Shown here in pieces: positions 58,758 to 64,000 of a stretch of DNA of 64,000 bases. This stretch comes from Sipunculus nudus (lineage: Eukaryota > Annelida > Sipuncula > Golfingiida > Sipunculidae). Numbering within the stretch: position 1 is the stretch's first letter; every line of letters starts with the position of its first letter. Where the stretch lies: assembly GCA_026874595.1 (NCBI GenBank), contig CM049320.1, positions 3,539,464-3,603,463 of the forward strand. The letters are read 5' to 3'. The translations under genes and the position numbers were made by a program. The notes under the pieces were generated by a model, which was not told the origin of the DNA, did no database searches, and saw only the letters and a program-made list of their open reading frames with translations.

Positions 58758-61335
58758 CCTGTCTAGACAAGTTTCGATCCTGTTAAGGCCACAAGAAGCC
58801 TTTTATCGTTCCCGTGTCGCCCTCCGGCAGACGAAAGGTACGTTACGATTTGACAACTTGTAATTTAACAAATATTTTTCACAACTCGCGTAGCTACTAC
58901 GCCATATACTATAACACCTTTCCGTTACACTGAAACAAATCCATGCAGTCAAAGGAAAGTAAAGTGTATACTCATTTTTTGCATCTCGTAGCCTGTTGTG
59001 CACCAGTTGATTACATTTATTTGACAGAAACTATTGTGGTTAGGTTTCCTGCAATGTGGAGCCTGTCTAGACAAGTTTCGATCCTGTTAAGGCTTCAAGA
59101 AGTTTTATATCGTTCCCGTGTCGCCCTCTAGCGGACAAAAGGTACGTTGCGATTTCATACCTTTTCGATTCGCACAAGCCAACATTGTATCTGAAAACAA
59201 GACAAATCGACGAAAAAGAAGGAAGCCTATCAATGCAGGACGACCGAATAAAAAGCACGCATTCTTTGATTCCAGATTATTTCCCAGTTTTAGAAATGTG
59301 CATCTGACGGATGCTTTTGTCAGTTGATACATAGAAACATTGTGCAAATGACCTCTGCAAAATAATTAAATTCCACGGCCAACCTAGATGCATGAGATAC
59401 AATACAACACGGCAATGTACAGGGAGAGATTTCAAGGCTGAAAAAAAAGAGAAGCGTCTATTTGTTTTTCTGCGTCTTAAATGTACTTTCTGCTATTGAG
59501 GGAAAGGGATCGCTGATTTTGGAATGTTTATTACCCTGCCGATGCAGGACATCAGAAATTAATCATACACTCATTGTAGTGTTCCTCTCCACGGAAATCT
59601 TTAGTAAAAGGCGAAAGATTTGTACGTGGCAGAAGAGAAACCAGAGTGCACGCTAACCGAAACCAAACCGACCCCTTGGAAGGCATTTTTCTTTTTTGTG
59701 GTATACACAAGTTTCCTTCTCGTAAGATCAGATGCTTTCAATGCAGAACAGCAACATTGGCATATGCTTAGCTAGCTTTTAACGTATTTTCTGTAATTTA
59801 ACAAATATGTTTTCACAACTCGCGTAACTACTACGCCATATACTATAACACCTTTCCGTTACACTGAAACAAATCAATGTAGTCAAAGGAAAGTAAAGGT
59901 GTATAGTCACTTTTTTCATCTCGTAGCCTGTTGTGTACGAATTGATTAAATTTATTTGACAGAAATTATTGTGTTTAGGTTACCTCTAATGTGGAGCCTG
60001 TCTAGACAAGTTTCGATCCTGTTAAGGCCACAAGAAGCCTTATATCGTTCCCGTGTCGCCCTTTAGCGGACGAAAGGTACGTTACGATTTCATACCTTTT
60101 CGATTCGCACAAGCCAACATTATATCTGAAAACAAGACAAATCGACGAAAAAGAAGGAAGCCTATAAATGCAGGACGACCAGATAAAAAGCGCGCATTCT
60201 TTGATTCCAGATTATTTCCCAGTTTTAGAAATGTGCATCTAACGGATGCGTTTGTCAGTTGAATACATAGAAACACTGTCCAATCAGAAAAGAATGACCT
60301 CTGCCAAATAATTAAATTCCACGGCCAACCTAGATGCATTCTAGACTCATTGTAGTGTTCCTCTCCACGGAAATCTTTAGTAAAAGGCGAAAGATTTGTA
60401 CGTGGCTGAAGAGAAACCAGAGTGCACGCTAACCGAAACCACACCGACCCCTTGGAAGGCATTTTTCTTTTTTTTTCGGTATGCACAAGTTTCCTTCTCG
60501 TAAGATCAGACGCTTTCAATGCAGATCAGTAATATTGACATATGCTTTGTTAGCTTTTCACGTATTTTCTGTAATTTAACAAATATTTTTCCACAACTCT
60601 CGTAGCTACTACGCCATATACTATAACACGTTTCCGTTACACTGACACAAATCCATTCAGTCAAAGGAAAGTAAAATGTATAGTCATTTTTTGCATCTCG
60701 TAGCCTGTTGTGTACCAGTTGATTATATTTATTTGACAGAAACTATTGTGGTTAGGTTTCCTGCAATGTGGAGCCTGTCTAGACAAGTTTCGATCCTGTT
60801 AAGGCCACAAGAAGCCTTATATCGTTCCCGTGTCGCCCTTTAGCGGACAAAAGGTACGTTACGATTTCATACCTTTTCGATTCGCACAAGCCAACATTAT
60901 ATCTGAAAAGAAGACAAATCGACGAAAAAGAAGGAAGCCTATCAATGCAGGACGACCGAATTAAAAGCGCGCATTCTTTGATTCCAGATTATTTCCCAGA
61001 TTTAGAAATGTGCATCTAACGGATGCGTTTGTCAGTTGAATACATAGAAACACTGTCCAATCAGAAAAGAATGACCTCTGCAAAATAATTAAATTCCACG
61101 GCCAACCTAGATGCATGAGATACAAAACAACACGGCAATGTACAGGGAGAGATTTCAAGGCTGAAAGAAAACAGAAGAGTCTATTTGTTTTTCTGCCGCT
61201 TAAATGTACTTTCTGCTATTGAGGGAAAGGGATCGCTGATTTTGGAATGTTTATTACCCTGCCGATGCAGGGCTTCAGAAATTAATCATAGACTCATTGT
61301 AGTGTTCCTCTCCACGGAAATCTTTAGTAAAAGGC

Positions 61336-61347
61336 GAAAGATTTGTA
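61336..61347. repeat. Left target-site duplication of the satellite LINE
   Basis: GAAAGATTTGTA, identical to 62,719-62,730. Confidence 0.9.
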
Positions 61348-62240
61348 TGTTAGTGAGACATGTGTGGAATAGATGGTTAGGTTATTTTAACAGATTCGAG
61401 GATATTGTTTTAAAATATAAAATTCCAAAGACAGACTGGTTTAAAACTAGATACAAAAGTCTTATTGCTTGTTTTCCGTCCGAATGGATATCTCTCTTGA
61501 GGAAAGGGTTAGCAGCCGATTACAGGTCTTATTATATTATTGATATTGGAGATGGTAAGACACTTGAATGCGACAAATTTTCCACCAGGTCGATTTATCA
61601 GTTGTTACTAGATTTAAGTGAACCCAGCTGCTGGAGCACTTGGAGAACAATTTTTACAGAAAAACTACAGGTAAAACATATTTTTAAGAACAGTTATGGA
61701 AAATTAAATGATAAATATCAGGTTGACATAAATTGGAGATTCTTACATTTAGCTTTACCTACCAATGATTTTTTGTTCAAATGTAAATTCAAAGTTTCAG
61801 ATATATGTCACATTTGTAATCAGAAAGAAACAAATTTGCACGTCTTTTCAGATTGTATAGTAGCCTTTAAGTTCTGGAGTGAGGTTAATTATTTGTTTAC
61901 GAATATTGCAGGGAAAAGCGTTAAAATTAATCTGTATACTATATGTTTTGGTTTCAGGCATAAATGGAAAGTGTTGTCAGATTCAGTTATACGTTTGCTT
62001 GATTATATTTTAATTACAGGAAAATATGTATTATGGAATAACAGGAACAGAAACATTGAGTCTCGTCCGTTAAATGCTGTTTCTTTTTTCAGAAATTTGT
62101 TAGTCAGCAGATTAAAAGAAGAACATTATTCGTATAGTACCAAAAGTCAAACAGATAAAGATGTTTTTAAAAGCACATGGTGTCATAATCAAGTACTAGG
62201 TAGTGTCGATGAAAACTTTAAACTGACTATATTGATTTAG
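61348..62240 (+). pseudogene. LINE ORF2 C-terminal fragment with zf-RVT zinc-binding region
   Basis: About 297 LINE-derived residues end at TAG 62,238-62,240. The DINWRFLHLALPTNDFLFKC segment is followed by a zinc-binding motif CHICNQKETNLHVFSDC (C-x2-C-x7-H-x4-C), the zf-RVT region at the C-terminus of L1/Tx1-like ORF2. Endonuclease and polymerase are absent through 5' truncation, the usual outcome of target-primed reverse transcription. The frame is open but upstream residues come from satellite sequence, so it is not a real gene. Confidence 0.85.
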
Positions 62241-62718
62241 GTTTATATTAAAGTTAATTTTGGTTCTCGTGAGGTTCAATCGTAATAATATGCATATATA
62301 TAAAAAAAAAAAAAAAAGTCTTTTTTAGTGTGTGTGCTGTGGATAGGGATATTCAGATTAGTTACATGCGCTTGCGTTAATACCGTGTATATAATGGTTA
62401 AAATTATACATTCTTTTTTATGTACTTTCTTTTCAGGGTATGTATTATATTTAAGTGGGGTGAACTATGGACTTTACGATTATAATTTTTGGTAATGGAC
62501 TTTGCATCGAGAACTACGGACTTAATTTTCTTTAATTTTCCTTTAATTTTCTTTTCTTTTCAGGTTATTTCCAAGGACAGTTACTTGAAAAGGCTATGTT
62601 TGTAAATTCGATTTGTTTTGCATATATATGTGTACATACACACCATGAAAAATATGGGGTTATGTACAAGTCTATGTAAATAATTTTGATTTTAATAAAC
62701 AATATAAAAAAAAAAAAA
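61348..62718 (+). mobile_element. 5'-truncated L1/Tx1-like LINE inserted in the satellite
   Basis: The ORF2 C-terminal coding sequence (to 62,240) is followed by a 3' UTR, AATAAA at 62,694 and an A-run (~62,706-62,718). The 12-bp target GAAAGATTTGTA lies at 61,336-61,347 and again at 62,719-62,730, and satellite sequence resumes without loss. The 3' end shares AATAAACAATATA with the remnant at ~27,521. It is the youngest event in this part of the array. Confidence 0.9.
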
Positions 62719-62730
62719 GAAAGATTTGTA
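62719..62730. repeat. Right target-site duplication of the satellite LINE
   Basis: GAAAGATTTGTA follows the poly-A run; CGTGGCTGAAG of the satellite unit resumes directly after it. Confidence 0.9.
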
Positions 62731-64000
62731 CGTGGCTGAAGAGAAACCAGAGTGCACGCTAACCGAAACCACACCGACCCCTTGGAAGCCATTTTTCTTT
62801 TTTGTGGTATGCACAAGTTTCCTTCTCGTAAGATCAGACGCTTTCAATGCAGAACAGCAACATTGGCATATGCGTTGGTAGCTTTTCACGTATTTTCTGT
62901 AATTTAACAAATATGTTTTCACAACTCGCGTAGGTACTACGCCATATACTATAACAAGTTTCCGTTACACTGACACAAATCCATGCAGTGAAAGTAAAGT
63001 AAAGGTACATAATCTTTTTTTTTTCAACCCGTAGCCTGTTGTGCACGAATTGATTAACTTTATTTGACAGAAACCATTGTTTACGTTTCCTGCAATGTGG
63101 AACCTGTCTAGACAAGTTTCGATCCTGTTAAGGCCACAAGAAGCCTTTTATCGATCCCGTGTCGCCCTCCGGCGGACGAAAGGTACGTTACGATTTGACA
63201 ACTTGTAATTTAACAAATATTTTTCACAACTCGCGTAGCTACTACGCCATATACTATAAACACTTTCCGTTACACTGTAACAAATCCATCCAGTCAAAGA
63301 AAACAAATCCATGCAGTCAAAGGAAAGTAAAGTGTATAGTCATTTTTTGCATCTCGAAGCCTTTTGTTCACCAGTTGATTACGTTTATTTGACAGAAACT
63401 ATTGTGGTTAGGTTTCCTGCAATGTGGAGCCTGTCTAGACAAGTTTCGATCCTGTTAAGGCCTCAAGAAGTTTTATATCGTTCCCGTGTCGCCCTCTAGC
63501 GGACAAAAGGTACGTTGCGATTTCATACCTTTTCGATTCGCACAAGCCAACATTGTATCTGAAAACAAGACAAATCGACGAAAAAGAAGGAAGCCTATCA
63601 ATGCAGGACGACCGAATAAAAAGCACGCATTCTTTGATTCCAGATTATTTCCCAGTTTTAGAAATGTGCATCTTACGGATGCCTTTGTCAGTTGATACAT
63701 AGAAACATTGTGCAATCAGAAAAAAATGACCTCTGCAAAATAATTAAATTCCACGGCCAACCTAGATGCATGAGATTCAATACAACACGGCAATGTACAG
63801 GGAGAGATTTCAAGGCTGAAAAAAAGAGAAGCGTCTATTTGTTTTTCTGCGTCTTAAATGTACTTTCTGCTATTGAGGGAAAGGGATCGCTGATTTCGGA
63901 ATGTTTATTACCCTGCCGATGCAGGACTTCAGAAATTAATCATAGACTCATTGTAATGTTCCTCTCCACGGAAATCTTTAGTAAAAGGCGAAAGATTTGT

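Larger units (their letters stand above)
42641..64000 (+). repeat. Satellite array of ~942-bp and ~327-bp units in higher-order repeats
   Basis: Anchor CCTGTCTAGACAAG or its start occurs at 42,831, 43,775, 44,082, 45,024, 45,968, 46,914, 47,241, 48,182, 49,036, 49,981, 50,308, 51,256, 51,583, 52,524, 53,378, 54,321, 54,649, 55,596, 55,923, 56,864, 57,809, 58,758, 59,062, 59,997, 60,774, 63,103 and 63,430. Spacings fall into long (935-949), short (304-328) and two deleted-long classes (854 and 777). Short units lack ~615 bp between CGTTACGATTT and TAATTTAACAAATAT. The array begins at the right edge of AACCACAGTATGTTTTCACA and runs off the window. All units are head to tail. No supported gene lies within. 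Confidence 0.95.
58758..64000 (+). repeat. Higher-order repeat E (S304, L935, L777, L948 with LINE, S327, then cut by window end)
   Basis: It has six-unit order, but the deleted-long unit has a different, larger deletion (~165 bp, junction CTAGATGCATTCTAGACTCA near 60,330-60,350). The next unit carries the LINE at 61,348-62,718. Confidence 0.82.

Noticed and set aside
61185-62240. A 351-residue gene
   Set aside because: The first ~54 residues are satellite sequence read from a TTG. The rest is a truncated LINE ORF2 with target duplications on both sides.
42803-63700. Recurring 69-residue plus-strand frame and 66-99-residue minus-strand frames in the satellite units
   Set aside because: The plus-strand frame begins at GTG inside CCCGTGTCGCCC, with no ATG, and most minus-strand versions also lack one at their start. 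Conservation follows from array homogenisation; the short units delete it. The basic GRPNKKR stretch is not enough to call a protein.
42641-64000. rDNA or histone-type coding tandem repeat
   Set aside because: Units of ~0.94 kb contain no recognisable rRNA, tRNA, 5S or histone sequence.

Overview
This window looks like nuclear DNA from a marine invertebrate, most likely a mollusc and probably a bivalve (inference). Evidence: spliced genes with GT-AG introns, AT-rich intergenic DNA, SINE, LINE and Penelope-like retroelements, several non-autonomous elements built around internal tandem repeats, and a large satellite array. There are no operons, ribosome binding sites or other bacterial features. 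No tRNA or rRNA gene was recognised by eye.

Layout. 0.3-0.55 kb: a tRNA-type SINE; an inverted copy of the same family lies near 31 kb. 1.7-2.7 kb: a decayed dispersed repeat. About 2.96-10.3 kb: a nearly complete but frameshifted Jockey-type LINE with ~250-bp tandem units in front of ORF1, ~313-bp tandem units behind ORF2, and many poly-C tracts. 12.8-20.5 kb: a four-exon host gene for a 203-residue secreted protein. Its last intron holds a complete Penelope-like element (16,028-20,408) with an exact 12-bp target duplication, placed 6 bp from the splice acceptor. 21.6-23.9 kb: a ~180-bp tandem-repeat element. 24.4-25.9 kb: two further candidate exons whose splice phases join in frame. 26.9-27.5 kb: LINE 3' remnant. 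27.8-30.2 kb: a degenerate minisatellite whose unit carries a telomere-like TAACCCTAACCC core.

32.4-37.8 kb: minus-strand L1/Tx1-like LINE debris. One ORF2 copy is split by a 1,975-bp element with 11-bp terminal inverted repeats and ~330-bp internal tandem units. 39.4-40.5 kb: another tandem-unit dispersed repeat. 37.75 and 41.0-41.4 kb: isolated diverged relatives of the satellite that follows.

42.64-64.0 kb, running off the right edge: a ~21-kb satellite array. Long units (~942 bp) and internally deleted short units (~327 bp) form higher-order repeats in two forms: six units (~4,341 bp) and four units (~3,150 bp). A 5'-truncated L1/Tx1-like LINE (61,348-62,718) sits in the array with a 12-bp target duplication.

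Most of the window is therefore repeats, with one well-supported host gene and one probable second gene or alternative 3' end. The points most worth a second look are the higher-order satellite with its solitary outposts, the Penelope insertion that replaced most of a short intron and carries hammerhead-like cores, the telomere-like minisatellite, and the CTCF-like motif recurring in unrelated repeats.
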